A stretch of 64,000 nucleotides of DNA from Vitreoscilla massiliensis (GCF_001457815.1 NZ_LN898217.1:1-64000); one strand, 5' to 3'. Shown: positions 16,134 through 25,667, numbered from the stretch's first letter. Numbers and translations: made by a program. Notes: generated by a model not told the origin, from the letters alone.

Positions 16134-19100
16134 TCACAGGCTTTGCTTTAAGAAATGTTCACGCTTGAGCAGTGCCGCTTGCATATTCTTCTCTTTCACA
16201 TGGCCGTAGCCGCGGATTTGCTGTGGCAGCTGCGCCCATTCCAAGGCCAGAGGCAGGTTGCGCAGATTGAGATTGGCGCTGATTTTTTGCATGTCGGCAA
16301 TGTAATCGTCTATCCATTGGCGTTCGGCTTTGCGCTCCTCGGTATACCCAAACACATCCAGCGGCGTGCCGCGCAACAGCTTGAACACAGACAGGGTTTT
16401 GAACAGTGGCAACATCCATTTGGTTTGGAAGTCTTGTTTCACCAAATGGCCGTTGTTATCGCGTTTGCCCAAGGCCGGTGGTGCCAAATGAAATTGCAAT
16501 TGGTAATCCACCCCTGGTTCGCCGGCAAATTGCTGGCGCAAATTATTTAAAAACTCAGGACGGCTGTACAAACGTGCCACCTCATACTCGTCTTTGTACG
16601 CCATCAATTTGGCCAGATTGCGCGCTACGGCGGTGCTCAAAGGCAAGGTTTTATCCACACCGGCGCGCTGCTCATTGGCACGCACTTGCTGCACCACCTC
16701 GCGGTAACGCTGCGCATAGCGACCACTTTGGTAAGCAGTCAAAAACGCGCTTTCTTCGGCGATGATGTCGTCCAAAGTCGGCGCTTTCGGCGCTTCGGTT
16801 GGGATGTTCAATTGCTGCATCAAGCCGTGTAAATCGTGGGCGGCAAGGCGGCCGTATTCAAATGCCTGTTTGTTTTTCTCCACTTGCACCGCGTTCAGCG
16901 TCATCGCTTGCAAAATCGCCACGCGCGTCAGCGGTATCCAGCCTTTTTGCCACGCATAACCGAGCAACAAGGGATTGGCGTAAATGCTGTCACCGAGCAG
17001 TTTTACCGCCAACTGATTGCTGTCGAAAAACTCACAACCATCGCCCAAAGCGGCCTGTAATTCACGTTCTATGCTGCCAGACGGGAAAGTCCAATTGGCA
17101 TTGGTGATGAATTCGGCCGACGGTATCGGCGCGCGGTTGACCACGGCATGGCTCACGCCTTTTTGCAGCTTGGACAAGGCCTCTACTGAGCCGGCCACGA
17201 TGGCATCGCAACCGAGCAGCAAATCGGCTTCACCGGTGGCGATGCGTGTGGCATGGATTTTTTCGGGACTGGCGGCGATTTGCACATGGCTGAATACCGA
17301 GCCACCTTTTTGCGCCAAGCCAGTCATGTCGAGCACGGTCACGCCTTTTTGCTCCAAATGCGCCGCCATACCGAGCAAAGCGCCAACGGTAATCACGCCG
17401 GTGCCGCCCACGCCGGTAATCACAATGCCATACGCGTGGTCGAGCTTGGGCAATTCCGGCTCAGGCAAGCCAACAGTATCGAATTTCTGCTCGCTGACCT
17501 TCGGTGGCCGCAATTGTGCGCCATTCAAGGTAACGAAGCTCGGGCAAAAGCCTTTCACACAGGAGAAGTCTTTGTTGCATGTCGATTGGTTAATTTGGCG
17601 TTTGTTGCCATGCGAAGTTGGTTTCGGTTCGATGGACAGGCAATTCGATTGCACCGAGCAATCGCCACAGGCCTCGCACACATCGGTGTTGATGAACACG
17701 CGTTTGGCCGGGTCGGGATAGGTGCCACGTTTGCGGCGGCGGCGTTTTTCGGTGGCGCAGGTTTGGTCGTAAATGATGATGGACACGCCTTCAACTTCGC
17801 GCATTTGTTTTTGCAGCGCATCGAATTCGTCACGGTGATGGATGGTAACGCTGTCGGGGATGCCGATGCGTTCGGCGTATTTTTCGGGTTCATCGCTGAC
17901 AATAATCAGCTTGGCCGCGCCTTCGGCCAACACTTGTTGCGCGATTTGCGGCACGGTGAGCACGCCATCGACAGGCTGACCGCCCGTCATCGCCACCGCA
18001 TCGTTGTAGAGGATTTTGTAGGTAATATTGGCTTTGGCGGCAATCGAAGCGCGAATGGCGAGCAAACCCGAGTGGAAATAGGTACCATCGCCGAGATTCA
18101 CAAACACATGTTTGTCGCGGGTGAAATGCATTTGCCCCAGCCACGTCACGCCCTCGCCGCCCATTTGCGTGAAGGTTTCGGTATTCCTGTCCATCCACAT
18201 CACCATATAGTGACAACCGATGCCCGCCATCGCGCGCGAGCCTTCTGGCACTTTGGTCGAGGTATTGTGTGGACAACCTGAGCAATACCAAGGCTTGCGC
18301 TCTACTGTGATGCGCGGCACTTTCGCCTCTTGTTCTTTGGCACGGATGACTTCCAAACGCGCGTTGATTTTGGCGGTGATTTCCTCGGGCAAATCCATGC
18401 GCAACAAGCGGCTGGCAATGGCTTTGGCAATGATGGCGGGCGACAATTCATAGCGCGCTGGCAACAGCCATTGGCCGCGCGGTTTCGACCATTCGCCGCC
18501 AGCGTGGTCGCGCTCATCAAATTTGCCATACACGCTCGGGCGCACGTCTTCGCGCCAGTTGTACAACTCTTCTTTCAATGCGTATTCCAAAATTTGGCGC
18601 TTTTCTTCCACCACCAAAATCTCGTCCAAACCGGTGGCAAATTCACGCGCGTCGCGTGCATCCAACGGCCACACACAACCGACTTTGAACAAGCGTATGC
18701 CCACTTGTTCACACACCTCGTCCGACAAGCCCAAATCGGCCAAGGCTTGGCGCACATCCAAATACGCCTTGCCCGCGGTCATGATGCCGAAACGTGCTTG
18801 CGGCGAGTCGATTTCAATGCGGTTTAATTTGTTTAAGCGGATGTATTCCAAGGCCGCATACCATTTGTAATCGTACAAACGCTGCTCTTGCGCCAACGGT
18901 GTGTCTGGCCAACGGATATTGAGGCCATCGGCCGGCATTTGAAAATCGGTCGGAATTTTGATGTCGACGCGCTCGGGATTGACCTCGACCGAAGCCGACG
19001 ACTCCACCACATCGGTGACACATTTCATCGCCACCCACAAACCGGAATAGCGGCTCATCGCCCAGCCATGCAAACCAAAATCCAAATACTCTTGCACGTT

Positions 19101-19646
19101 CGACGGGAACAACACCGGTATGCCCGCCGCCATCAACACATGCTCAGACTGGTGCGCCACCGATGAGGATTTGGCCGCGTGGTCGTCACCGGCCAACACC
19201 AACACACCACCGTGTGGCGAAGTGCCGGCGGCATTGGCGTGTTTCAACACATCCATAGAGCGGTCTACGCCGGGGCCTTTGCCATACCACATGCCAAACA
19301 CACCATCGCGGGTGGCGGTTTCGTACAAATTGGTTTGCTGCGTGCCCCACACCGCCGTGGCCGCCAAGTCTTCGTTCAGGCCGGGTTGGAACACGATGTC
19401 GTTTTTGGTTAAGTGTTCTTTCGCTTGCCACAAGGCCAAGTCGACGCCGCCCAAGGGCGAGCCGCGGTAACCAGACACATAACCGGCAGTATTGAGGCCG
19501 GCGCGGGCATCGCGCTGCTTTTGCAGCATCGGCAAACGCACCAAGGCTTGAATGCCACTGATGTAGATGCGACCGTGTTCTTGGGTGAATTTATCGTCGA
19601 GCGACAAGGCGTTGTTAATCGCCTGAGTATCAGGGGTGGATTGCAT
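16134..19646 (-). CDS. Indolepyruvate ferredoxin oxidoreductase, fused subunits
   Basis: A 1170-residue single-chain enzyme that combines both subunits of archaeal-type IOR. In order: a pyrimidine-binding/transferase part (about 30-400), the thiamine-diphosphate domain with GDGTYFHSGLLA and NDAVAMTGGQ (about 440-640), a cysteine cluster (CEACGDCSVQSNC plus nearby Cys) likely holding iron-sulfur clusters, and the gamma domain starting GIVITGVGGTGVITVG. It oxidatively decarboxylates aryl-pyruvates, including indolepyruvate and possibly phenylpyruvate, to acyl-CoA and reduces a ferredoxin or related carrier. Fused IORs are typical of aerobic proteobacteria. GAGGAG precedes the start. One DUS lies inside (17050-17060). 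Confidence 0.9.
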   Translation of the reverse strand: MQSTPDTQAINNALSLDDKFTQEHGRIYISGIQALVRLPMLQKQRDARAGLNTAGYVSGYRGSPLGGVDLALWQAKEHLTKNDIVFQPGLNEDLAATAVWGTQQTNLYETATRDGVFGMWYGKGPGVDRSMDVLKHANAAGTSPHGGVLVLAGDDHAAKSSSVAHQSEHVLMAAGIPVLFPSNVQEYLDFGLHGWAMSRYSGLWVAMKCVTDVVESSASVEVNPERVDIKIPTDFQMPADGLNIRWPDTPLAQEQRLYDYKWYAALEYIRLNKLNRIEIDSPQARFGIMTAGKAYLDVRQALADLGLSDEVCEQVGIRLFKVGCVWPLDARDAREFATGLDEILVVEEKRQILEYALKEELYNWREDVRPSVYGKFDERDHAGGEWSKPRGQWLLPARYELSPAIIAKAIASRLLRMDLPEEITAKINARLEVIRAKEQEAKVPRITVERKPWYCSGCPHNTSTKVPEGSRAMAGIGCHYMVMWMDRNTETFTQMGGEGVTWLGQMHFTRDKHVFVNLGDGTYFHSGLLAIRASIAAKANITYKILYNDAVAMTGGQPVDGVLTVPQIAQQVLAEGAAKLIIVSDEPEKYAERIGIPDSVTIHHRDEFDALQKQMREVEGVSIIIYDQTCATEKRRRRKRGTYPDPAKRVFINTDVCEACGDCSVQSNCLSIEPKPTSHGNKRQINQSTCNKDFSCVKGFCPSFVTLNGAQLRPPKVSEQKFDTVGLPEPELPKLDHAYGIVITGVGGTGVITVGALLGMAAHLEQKGVTVLDMTGLAQKGGSVFSHVQIAASPEKIHATRIATGEADLLLGCDAIVAGSVEALSKLQKGVSHAVVNRAPIPSAEFITNANWTFPSGSIERELQAALGDGCEFFDSNQLAVKLLGDSIYANPLLLGYAWQKGWIPLTRVAILQAMTLNAVQVEKNKQAFEYGRLAAHDLHGLMQQLNIPTEAPKAPTLDDIIAEESAFLTAYQSGRYAQRYREVVQQVRANEQRAGVDKTLPLSTAVARNLAKLMAYKDEYEVARLYSRPEFLNNLRQQFAGEPGVDYQLQFHLAPPALGKRDNNGHLVKQDFQTKWMLPLFKTLSVFKLLRGTPLDVFGYTEERKAERQWIDDYIADMQKISANLNLRNLPLALEWAQLPQQIRGYGHVKEKNMQAALLKREHFLKQSL

Positions 19647-19858
19647 GAGATGATTCTCCTCTTACTACATGTTGGTAACACGCGTTGTATTGTTTTTATG
19701 TGGTGCGCCATGGGTAGGGCGCTGGGTGTGGGAGGCGCGGATAGACGTCGACCACTGTATTGGTTTGTGACCAATGGCAATGGACAGTTTGTCTTGATTG
19801 ACATGCGGTATCAAGCATTTACCCCAACAAAATTGGAGTGTGCTTAGCAAAAAAGAAC

Positions 19859-19885
19859 GCGGCCTGTAAACCGTTTACAGGCCGC
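19859..19885. repeat. Inverted DUS pair beside a parS-like site
   Basis: Thirteen-base arms with a 1-nt centre, 15 nt from the parS-like palindrome. No gene ends here. Confidence 0.75.
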
Positions 19886-19900
19886 TTTTACAGGGCTGGC

Positions 19901-19914
19901 GTTTCATGTGAAAC
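19901..19914. promoter_or_regulatory. parS-like site 1
   Basis: GTTTCATGTGAAAC matches the ParB-binding core GTTTCACGTGAAAC at 13 of 14 positions. The same 14-mer recurs at 48319 and 61313 on the other strand. Confidence 0.55.
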
Positions 19915-20158
19915 AAGTTGAGGGCTTTACTAGGTTTATTAACCTAAAAAAGCCTATTTTCGGCATTTTGATGGTAAAAATTGTGTCGGTGTGATGTGTA
20001 TTGTTGAGGCTCAAGTATCACTACGCTTCACGCAATTTTACCAAGACACAACACATTTGCGGCAGCCGATTCCTCAGCTTATGCCTGACCCGCAGCACTT
20101 GAGCTGAATGTGGACGCATTTGCAGCCTCTCCCTCACTTCACGCCTTACAGTGCAAAT

Positions 20159-20188
20159 AAGCGGCCTGTAAATGTTTACAGGCCGCTT
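20159..20188. terminator. Inverted DUS terminator of the DUF3829 lipoprotein
   Basis: Fourteen-base arms with a 2-nt loop, 22 nt past the lipoprotein stop. Confidence 0.8.
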
Positions 20189-20210
20189 TTGCAGTGATGC
20201 TGAAAGAGGA

Positions 20211-21149
20211 TTAACGCACTGCGCTGTTATAGCTGTCGACCATGTTTTCATAGCGCGATGGGTCTTTATTCGCCTTCATTTCGCGCCAATAGCCAGTAAA
20301 CGCGGTCAAATTATCGAAAGTGCCTTCAAATTTGTACGAATCGCTGTCTTTGGTTTTGCCATTGGCTGCGTTCAATTCGGCCAAAGCCGCTTCCAACGTT
20401 TTTACCTGAGCATCGGCTTGCGCCATTTTGTCGGCATTGTTGATGTCGGCTGGGCTGTTAATCAATTCCAAGATTTCATTCGCCGACATCAAGGCTTTTT
20501 CCTGTGCGGCTTCGCGCAATTGTCCAGCCTTGCTAAAGCGCTCTATGCTGGCCAAACGCTGTGCTTTTTCCACTTTGCCCAGCTCCACATTGAACACCTC
20601 GTATTCGGCATTGAATTTTTCCCATTGATGCTCAAACGCGGCATTGTCGGCCTTGGTTTTGGCATAGCCATCGTCCATGAATTTCTTGGATTTGAAATAG
20701 GCTTCAAGATCGTCGGCCTGTTGTTTCAATTGTGTGCCTGTGGCAAAAAGCTTGCCAGCCGCCGCTTCCAAAGCAGCAAAATCGCCTCCGACTTTGATTT
20801 TGCTGGCGCTGTCCAAATTGCCCAACATATTGCGCAACATCGAAGTGTTCAAATACATAATCGGGTCTTTGGGCGTGGCGGTGCTGAGTTTTTGTCGCTT
20901 GTACTGCGCCAATAATGGCTCTAGGCCTTTGGTGCTGCCGTAAAACATGCCCACAATATTGTTGTGCGCGCTGACATACTCATTGTAAGCCTCGGCTTGC
21001 TTGGCTTCGGCGCTGCTGCCTGCGTCTTCGCCACTGTCCTCGCTCTGGGTTTGCGTTTGCTGTTGCTCATCGTTATTCGCCGCATCGGCACCACCGCCGC
21101 ACGCGCTCAATAACAAACTGCCGGCGCACAAACACGCCCATAATTTCAT
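20211..21149 (-). CDS. DUF3829 (YiiG-type) lipoprotein
   Basis: A 312-residue lipoprotein: signal peptide with lipobox LSAC (cysteine at residue 17), then a Gly/Asp/Glu/Gln-rich linker (about 20-45), then a mostly helical domain (about 50-310) with the YNEYVSAHN start typical of DUF3829. Function is unknown; E. coli YiiG is a relative. The ATG at 21149 was chosen because the lipoprotein signal begins there; the open frame to 21266 adds a non-signal stretch. Monocistronic. Confidence 0.78.
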   Translation of the reverse strand: MKLWACLCAGSLLLSACGGGADAANNDEQQQTQTQSEDSGEDAGSSAEAKQAEAYNEYVSAHNNIVGMFYGSTKGLEPLLAQYKRQKLSTATPKDPIMYLNTSMLRNMLGNLDSASKIKVGGDFAALEAAAGKLFATGTQLKQQADDLEAYFKSKKFMDDGYAKTKADNAAFEHQWEKFNAEYEVFNVELGKVEKAQRLASIERFSKAGQLREAAQEKALMSANEILELINSPADINNADKMAQADAQVKTLEAALAELNAANGKTKDSDSYKFEGTFDNLTAFTGYWREMKANKDPSRYENMVDSYNSAVR

Positions 21150-21371
21150 TTTGGTTTCCACGCTGCTTCCCTTTCGCTGGCTTTGCCGCCGCATTTCAGC
21201 ATTCAAGCTGTGAAATACGCCAGCATAAAAGCAATAGACTCTATATTCAAATTGATACTGGTGCAAGAGATGTGTGCAGACTTAATCTGCTGCAATCACT
21301 GCGTTTTTCCTTGGTGCGAAAACACCATGTGCATATGAAATATGAATACAACTTCCATGCCAACATCAAAA

Positions 21372-21402
21372 CAGCGGCCTGTAAATCGTTTACAGGCCGC
21401 TG
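21372..21402. terminator. Inverted DUS terminator of the GNAT gene
   Basis: Fourteen-base arms CAGCGGCCTGTAAA and complement with a 3-nt loop just past the stop at 21419. Confidence 0.78.
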
Positions 21403-21418
21403 CTCAATACCGCGAGGC

Positions 21419-21901
21419 TTAAATGACTTTGTGCATGTAGATTTCACACGCGGCGCTGTGGCCGGTGTTGCCCAAAGGGGCGGACAAGTATTCAAAGCCC
21501 AGCTTTTCATACAAGGCGATGGCGCGGCTGAGGTTGGCGGTGGTTTCCAAATAAAATTCGCCCTTGTCTCTTTGAATGCCAAAGGCAAAACACATCAACA
21601 AAAGGGTATTGGCCAAGCCTTGCCCACGCGCCTCGGGCAAGAAATACATTTTTTGGATTTCCAAGATGTGCTCCGCTCCTTTTAAAGGCGCGACACCACC
21701 GCCACCCACCACCTCACCGTGCTCGTTTTCCACCACCCAATACGCCGCCCCGTCTTGGCGGTACACCGCATACAAATCGTCTAAAGTCGCATCGGCCACG
21801 GCAAAGCCTTGGCTGGGTGCCAAACCAAATTCGGCTGAAACCGTGCGTATCACCGCGGCGATGGTGGCATTGTCTTCGGGCTGTAATGGGCGTAAATACA
21901 T
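21419..21901 (-). CDS. GNAT-family N-acetyltransferase
   Basis: A 160-residue acetyltransferase with the acetyl-CoA-binding motif LPEARGQGLANTLL (about 92-105) and the C-terminal ALYEKLGFEYL block. It is cytoplasmic and the substrate is not predictable from sequence. The ATG at 21901 follows AAGGA. It is divergent from a second, unrelated GNAT gene 107 bp away; the two may share a control region. Confidence 0.8.
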   Translation of the reverse strand: MYLRPLQPEDNATIAAVIRTVSAEFGLAPSQGFAVADATLDDLYAVYRQDGAAYWVVENEHGEVVGGGGVAPLKGAEHILEIQKMYFLPEARGQGLANTLLLMCFAFGIQRDKGEFYLETTANLSRAIALYEKLGFEYLSAPLGNTGHSAACEIYMHKVI

Positions 21902-22008
21902 GGAATTCCTTGGTGTCTAAGATGAATGCAGGTATGCTGAAGCCACATCATAACAAAACACCCCCCACCTCAACACCGCGCCCACTTTGCCCTCTCACTA
22001 GGATACCC

Positions 22009-22575
22009 ATGTTGAAATACCCAACCCGCATCAGCGCTGACGTGAATCTTGTTCCACCGCACAGCGAACATGCACGGGTTTTGTTTGACCTCATCCAAGC
22101 GAATTTGCCGTATTTGAACGCTTGGCTCACTTGGCCAGCCTTGATGCAAACACCGCTGGACGTGGCCACGTTTTTAAACAAGGCGCAAGAACACAATCGT
22201 GACGGCAAGGCGCTGATTTTGCTGTTGCAATACCAAGGGCAAATTTGTGGGGTGATTTCCTACAATGAGTTTCAAGCGAACAACCGCTCTGCCAACATCG
22301 GCTATTGGTTGGGCGAGGCTTACCAAGGCTTGGGCATTGTCAGCACCGCCTTGCGCCGCCTCATCCAATATGGTTTTGAAGACTTGGCCTTGAACAAAGT
22401 CATCATCCGCGCCGGCGTCGGCAATGCCAAAAGCAGCGCCATCGCTAAGCGTTTGGGTTTTGTATATGAAGGCACCGCCCGCGCCAATGAATTCCTGCAC
22501 CAACGCTATATCGACCATCAGATTTTTTCGTTGCTGAAAGCGGAGTGGACAACCCAAACCGATAGAGAAGTGTGA
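22009..22575 (+). CDS. RimJ/RimL-type GNAT acetyltransferase
   Basis: A 188-residue acetyltransferase of the RimL/ribosomal-protein-serine class: IGYWLGEAYQGLGIVSTALRR (about 100-120), then KVIIRAGVGNAKSSAIAKRLGFVYEGTAR. Members acetylate protein N-termini or small molecules. AGGA precedes the ATG at 22009; the upstream extension overlaps the divergent gene and is not credible. It ends at a DUS hairpin. Confidence 0.82.
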   Translation: MLKYPTRISADVNLVPPHSEHARVLFDLIQANLPYLNAWLTWPALMQTPLDVATFLNKAQEHNRDGKALILLLQYQGQICGVISYNEFQANNRSANIGYWLGEAYQGLGIVSTALRRLIQYGFEDLALNKVIIRAGVGNAKSSAIAKRLGFVYEGTARANEFLHQRYIDHQIFSLLKAEWTTQTDREV

Positions 22576-22603
22576 CACCTAACCCACACTAACGCCTCAC
22601 ACT

Positions 22604-22638
22604 ACAAGCGGCCTGTAAACGATTTACAGGCCGCTTGT
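22604..22638. terminator. Inverted DUS terminator after the RimL-like gene
   Basis: Sixteen-base arms ACAAGCGGCCTGTAAA and complement with a 3-nt loop. Confidence 0.8.
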
Positions 22639-22725
22639 ATGGAAAATGCCATTTCACGATTGAATCATCCGCACAATTCAGATAAGTTGCCATTATTAGT
22701 GTCTAAAATCTAATAAGGGAACATC

Positions 22726-23448
22726 ATGAGCAATCCAAACAATCAAGTTACCACAAACACACTCGCGTTCTGGAGCCAAGACGAAAAATCATTGACCGCC
22801 CTCTCTGCACTGGCATGGATGATAAAAATAACCTTAGCCATTTTTGTGGTGATTTTGATTTATGCCACCATCAAACAAGGTTTGGAATACGGTTTATTGG
22901 CGGCGTTTGGTTGGGGTGCCGTGTATTTTTTCTTATTGGCCTTGTTGTTCAGCCTCGTGTACAAATGGGGCATCATGAACATCGCCAGAATCATGTTTGC
23001 GGCGCGCAAAAAAGACATGGTCAACAGCTTGTCATTGATGAAATTTTCACCCTCAATTAGCCATGCTTGGAGCATGCCCACACCCGGCTTGATTGCCGTA
23101 GACCTCCCCCAAAAAGCCATCTTGGCCATCGCACGTGACACACATTACAAACGGGCCTTATTTAAGCCTCATCAAATCACCAATGTCAAAGTCGAACGCG
23201 AAACCCATTTACACACCGAAACCAAACACGGTGGCAGTTTTGGTATCATGAGCAGTTCGGGTTTGGGCTATAACTTCGGCAGCCGCTCCCGTTCCAAAAC
23301 CAAAGTGACCGAAAACATTTTTTTAGAAATTCATTACCAATTACAAGACGACTCAGCACCAGGCTGGATTGCCATTCCATATGGACGCAACCGTCAAGCG
23401 GCCGAATCCATGGCCACCACCATACTCAACCTGAAACGCAACGCCTAA
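22726..23448 (+). CDS. Hypothetical inner-membrane protein
   Basis: A 240-residue protein with two adjacent membrane segments (about 29-50 and 56-78) and a cytoplasmic C-terminal domain of about 160 residues containing VKVERETHLHTETKHGG and a Gly/Ser-rich loop. I recognise no family with confidence. AAGGGAA precedes the ATG at 22726. Flanked by DUS hairpins and monocistronic. Confidence 0.65.
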   Translation: MSNPNNQVTTNTLAFWSQDEKSLTALSALAWMIKITLAIFVVILIYATIKQGLEYGLLAAFGWGAVYFFLLALLFSLVYKWGIMNIARIMFAARKKDMVNSLSLMKFSPSISHAWSMPTPGLIAVDLPQKAILAIARDTHYKRALFKPHQITNVKVERETHLHTETKHGGSFGIMSSSGLGYNFGSRSRSKTKVTENIFLEIHYQLQDDSAPGWIAIPYGRNRQAAESMATTILNLKRNA

Positions 23449-23460
23449 TCCTCTGTAGCA

Positions 23461-23503
23461 ACAAATAAGCGGCCTGTAACTGGTTTACAGGCCGCTTATT
23501 TGT
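23461..23503. terminator. Inverted DUS terminator, membrane protein / oxidoreductase convergent
   Basis: Nineteen-base arms (the DUS plus ACAAATA flanks) with a 5-nt loop, between converging genes. Flank pairing beyond the core word shows selection for the hairpin itself. Confidence 0.82.
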
Positions 23504-23536
23504 ATGTACTCACACTTTTTGGATTAACGAGACCCA

Positions 23537-24904
23537 TCAACGCTTAAGCTGAAAACCGCGCAAATAGCGGCTGCTTTCTACTCTGTCGGTGGCACTGGCC
23601 AAGGCGTAGCGGCCGTGTATGCCCAACCAGCGCCACGGTTCGTTTGGCCAAGTTGGGCATTGATAGTCATTCCACGGCAAGGTGGTCAACACGGTTTCTT
23701 TGCCCAAAATCTTATCGACCATCAGACGGGCGGCCAAATTGCTCGCCACCAAACCGATGCTGCCCAAACCATACATCCAGCCCAAGCCGGTTTGCGGCTG
23801 TAAGCTGACCGACGGCGTGCCATTGCGGGTCATGCCCAACGATGCACGCCATGCGTTTTCAATCACAAACGGATAGTCTGGGAACAAGGCGCTCAAGCGG
23901 CGGTACAAATGCACGCTGCTGTCGCTGTCGAGTATGCCCTCGCCGGCATCGGCGCCGCCGTATTGGTAAGGCATGCCGCTGCCGCCAAACGCGATGCGAC
24001 CATCGCTGGTTTTTTGCGCATAAAACGGCAGATGCGCTATGTCAGCCAACAAATACTGTTCTAGCCAGCCGTATTCTTGCCAAAACGACTCTGGCAACGG
24101 TTTGGTCACCAACATCGACGCATTCATGGCGGTGATTTTTTGGTCTTGCAACAAGCGATTGGCATAGGCTTCGGCGCAGCAAATGATGTGGCTGGCGGCG
24201 ACGTCTTGACCGGCCAAACGGAGTTTGCCCGCTTGCCATGTTTGCACCGGCGTGTTTTCAAACACATGCACACCCAAGGCTTCCACGCATTGCATCAAGC
24301 CCATCGCCAGTTTGGCTGGCTGCACGCGTGCGCCGTGTTGGTAATACAAAGCGGCCTGTAAACCGGGGATGCGTATGTGGCTTTGGGCGCTGATTTGCGG
24401 CAGCAATTGCAGCTCTTCGTCTTGAAAGCCACAGTCCAATTCTTGTTGGTGTTGGCGTTGTAAACGCACGTGTTGCGCGGCATTGGTCGCCACCAGCAAC
24501 ATGCCGCCGTGTTCGGCATCACAGTCTATTTGTTCACGCTCGGCCACGCGCAATACCTCGCCGACGCTGCCTATCATGTGGCGTTGCAACACGCGCACAA
24601 ATTGGTTGTCGGTGTGCACGTCTTGCAGCAATACTTGGGCGCTGGAATGCAGTTGCGGCGACAGCCAACCGCTGTTGCGACCGGATGCGCCATAAGTGAT
24701 GTGGTGGGATTCAAATATCGCGATGCGCAAAGAGGCATCGGCTTGTTTCAGATAATAGGCCAGCCACAAGCCATTGAAACCACCGCCGATGATGGCGACA
24801 TCGTATTGGTCAGCTATGCGCGGCGCAGTCTGCGGCGGCGCGTACGACGACTCAGCCAAAGACTGTACCCAAAAAGAACAATTGTCTTGTTTGCGTTTGA
24901 GCAT
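23537..24904 (-). CDS. FAD-dependent amino/amine oxidoreductase (DAO family)
   Basis: A 455-residue flavoprotein of the D-amino-acid oxidase/PuuB group. The FAD site VAIIGGGFNGLWLAYYLK starts at about residue 36, followed by the GASGRNSGWL motif typical of gamma-glutamylputrescine oxidase-like proteins and by the C-terminal GLGSIGLVASNLAARL dinucleotide-adjacent block. The substrate is probably a secondary or primary amine; polyamine genes are not adjacent, so it stays open. GAGGTG precedes the ATG at 24904. A DUS copy (24351-24362) lies in the coding region. Confidence 0.78.
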   Translation of the reverse strand: MLKRKQDNCSFWVQSLAESSYAPPQTAPRIADQYDVAIIGGGFNGLWLAYYLKQADASLRIAIFESHHITYGASGRNSGWLSPQLHSSAQVLLQDVHTDNQFVRVLQRHMIGSVGEVLRVAEREQIDCDAEHGGMLLVATNAAQHVRLQRQHQQELDCGFQDEELQLLPQISAQSHIRIPGLQAALYYQHGARVQPAKLAMGLMQCVEALGVHVFENTPVQTWQAGKLRLAGQDVAASHIICCAEAYANRLLQDQKITAMNASMLVTKPLPESFWQEYGWLEQYLLADIAHLPFYAQKTSDGRIAFGGSGMPYQYGGADAGEGILDSDSSVHLYRRLSALFPDYPFVIENAWRASLGMTRNGTPSVSLQPQTGLGWMYGLGSIGLVASNLAARLMVDKILGKETVLTTLPWNDYQCPTWPNEPWRWLGIHGRYALASATDRVESSRYLRGFQLKR

Positions 24905-25155
24905 GGACTCACCTCATGGATTCAAAAACCAACAATGAAAACCACTGTCTGCCCAAGTGCGTCAACCATGACACAGGCAAACAGTGCGCATTTCCGTGAC
25001 CTTGCCCTGCGTGTTTAAAACGCTGCGGCCATGGTCGGGAAAACCGCCAATTCGTTAATCAATAAAGGGATTGCACTCGTGATGTGTGGGATGCTGTGTT
25101 GCGCGATATTGTGTGGTCTGGCGACCTTATTGGATGCGCAGCATGTGGGGGCATT

Positions 25156-25500
25156 ACAGTGTGCCGATAAGCCGGGTTTTGTCGTTGGACAGTCATTCAT
25201 CTAGCAACATGATTGCTCATGCCGTCAAGCAACCTACCCGAATCCAATGCGAGCCGCATTAACAGATTCTGTTTGGTCTTGCTCCGAATGGGGTTTAGCC
25301 TGCGACGCCTTGTTGCCAAGTGCCCGGTGCGCTCTTACCGCACCTTTTCACCCTTACCTGTGCCCTAAGGCCATCGGCGGTTTTGCTTTCTGTTCCACTT
25401 TCCGTCGCCTTTCGACGCCCAGCCGTTAGCTGGCATTCTGCTCTGTGGAGCCCGGACTTTCCTCCCCGTGTTGCCACGCGGCGACTGTCTGGCATACTGT
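25156..25500 (-). ncRNA. rnpB: RNase P RNA, bacterial class A
   Basis: The minus strand reads as a complete class A RNase P RNA: CAGACAGTCGCCGCG near the 5' end, the universal GAGGAAAGTCCGGGCTCC core, the AGAGCAG and GGTAAGGGTGAAA segments, AGACCAAACAGAATCTG, and the 3' conserved ATGAATGACTGTCC with the final CCCGGCTTATCGG. The ends were set by pairing of the P1 stem: ACAGTATGCC (25500-25491) with GGCACACTGT (25165-25156), one mismatch. It is the catalytic RNA that trims tRNA 5' leaders. Protein ORFs drawn over this interval are artefacts. Confidence 0.96.
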
Positions 25501-25511
25501 AATGCGCGTTC

Positions 25512-25517
25512 ATTATA
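25512..25517 (-). promoter_or_regulatory. -10 box of the rnpB promoter
   Basis: TATAAT on the minus strand lies 12 nt before the rnpB 5' end. No good -35 is present; the region 17 bp upstream falls inside a degenerate DUS pair. Confidence 0.6.
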
Positions 25518-25523
25518 ACATGA

Positions 25524-25552
25524 ATGCGGCCTGAACATTTTACAGGCCGCAT
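25524..25552. repeat. Degenerate inverted DUS pair at the rnpB promoter
   Basis: ATGCGGCCTGAA on one side and TTTACAGGCCGCAT on the other: one arm is the minor CTGAA form and the other the major CTGTAA form. It occupies the -15 to -40 region of the rnpB promoter. Confidence 0.6.
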
Positions 25553-25595
25553 CTTCAAGGTAACACATGGGTTGTCACTGCCTTAAAACCCTGAT

Positions 25596-25667
25596 TTATC
25601 CACCTTATACATAAGTTATCCACATAATTCACAGCTTATCCACAGCTTATGCAGAGATTTATCCTCA
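25596..25667 (+). promoter_or_regulatory. DnaA-box cluster near cydX and rnpB
   Basis: Same-direction 9-mers: TTATCCACC (25596), TTATCCACA (25616), TTATCCACA (25636), TTATGCAGA (25647), TTATCCTCA (25659). Two are perfect DnaA boxes and three are near matches, in 72 bp of AT-rich DNA. Confidence 0.6.

Larger units (their letters stand above)
19647..20210. other. Long gene-free gap upstream of ior
   Basis: About 560 bp with two inverted DUS pairs (19859-19885 and 20159-20188) and a parS-like site (19901-19914). Within 20025-20155 the words GCGTGAAG and GCAAATG(C/T)GT each occur twice on the minus strand, which could mean a small RNA or only chance repetition. No protein-coding gene or tRNA was recognised. 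Confidence 0.5.

Noticed and set aside
20025..20155. Possible 6S or other structured small RNA
   Set aside because: Only direct repeats, no closing stem or 6S-like conserved parts could be found.
25015..25568. Short ORFs on both strands
   Set aside because: They overlap the RNase P RNA gene or its flanks and have no credible start signals.
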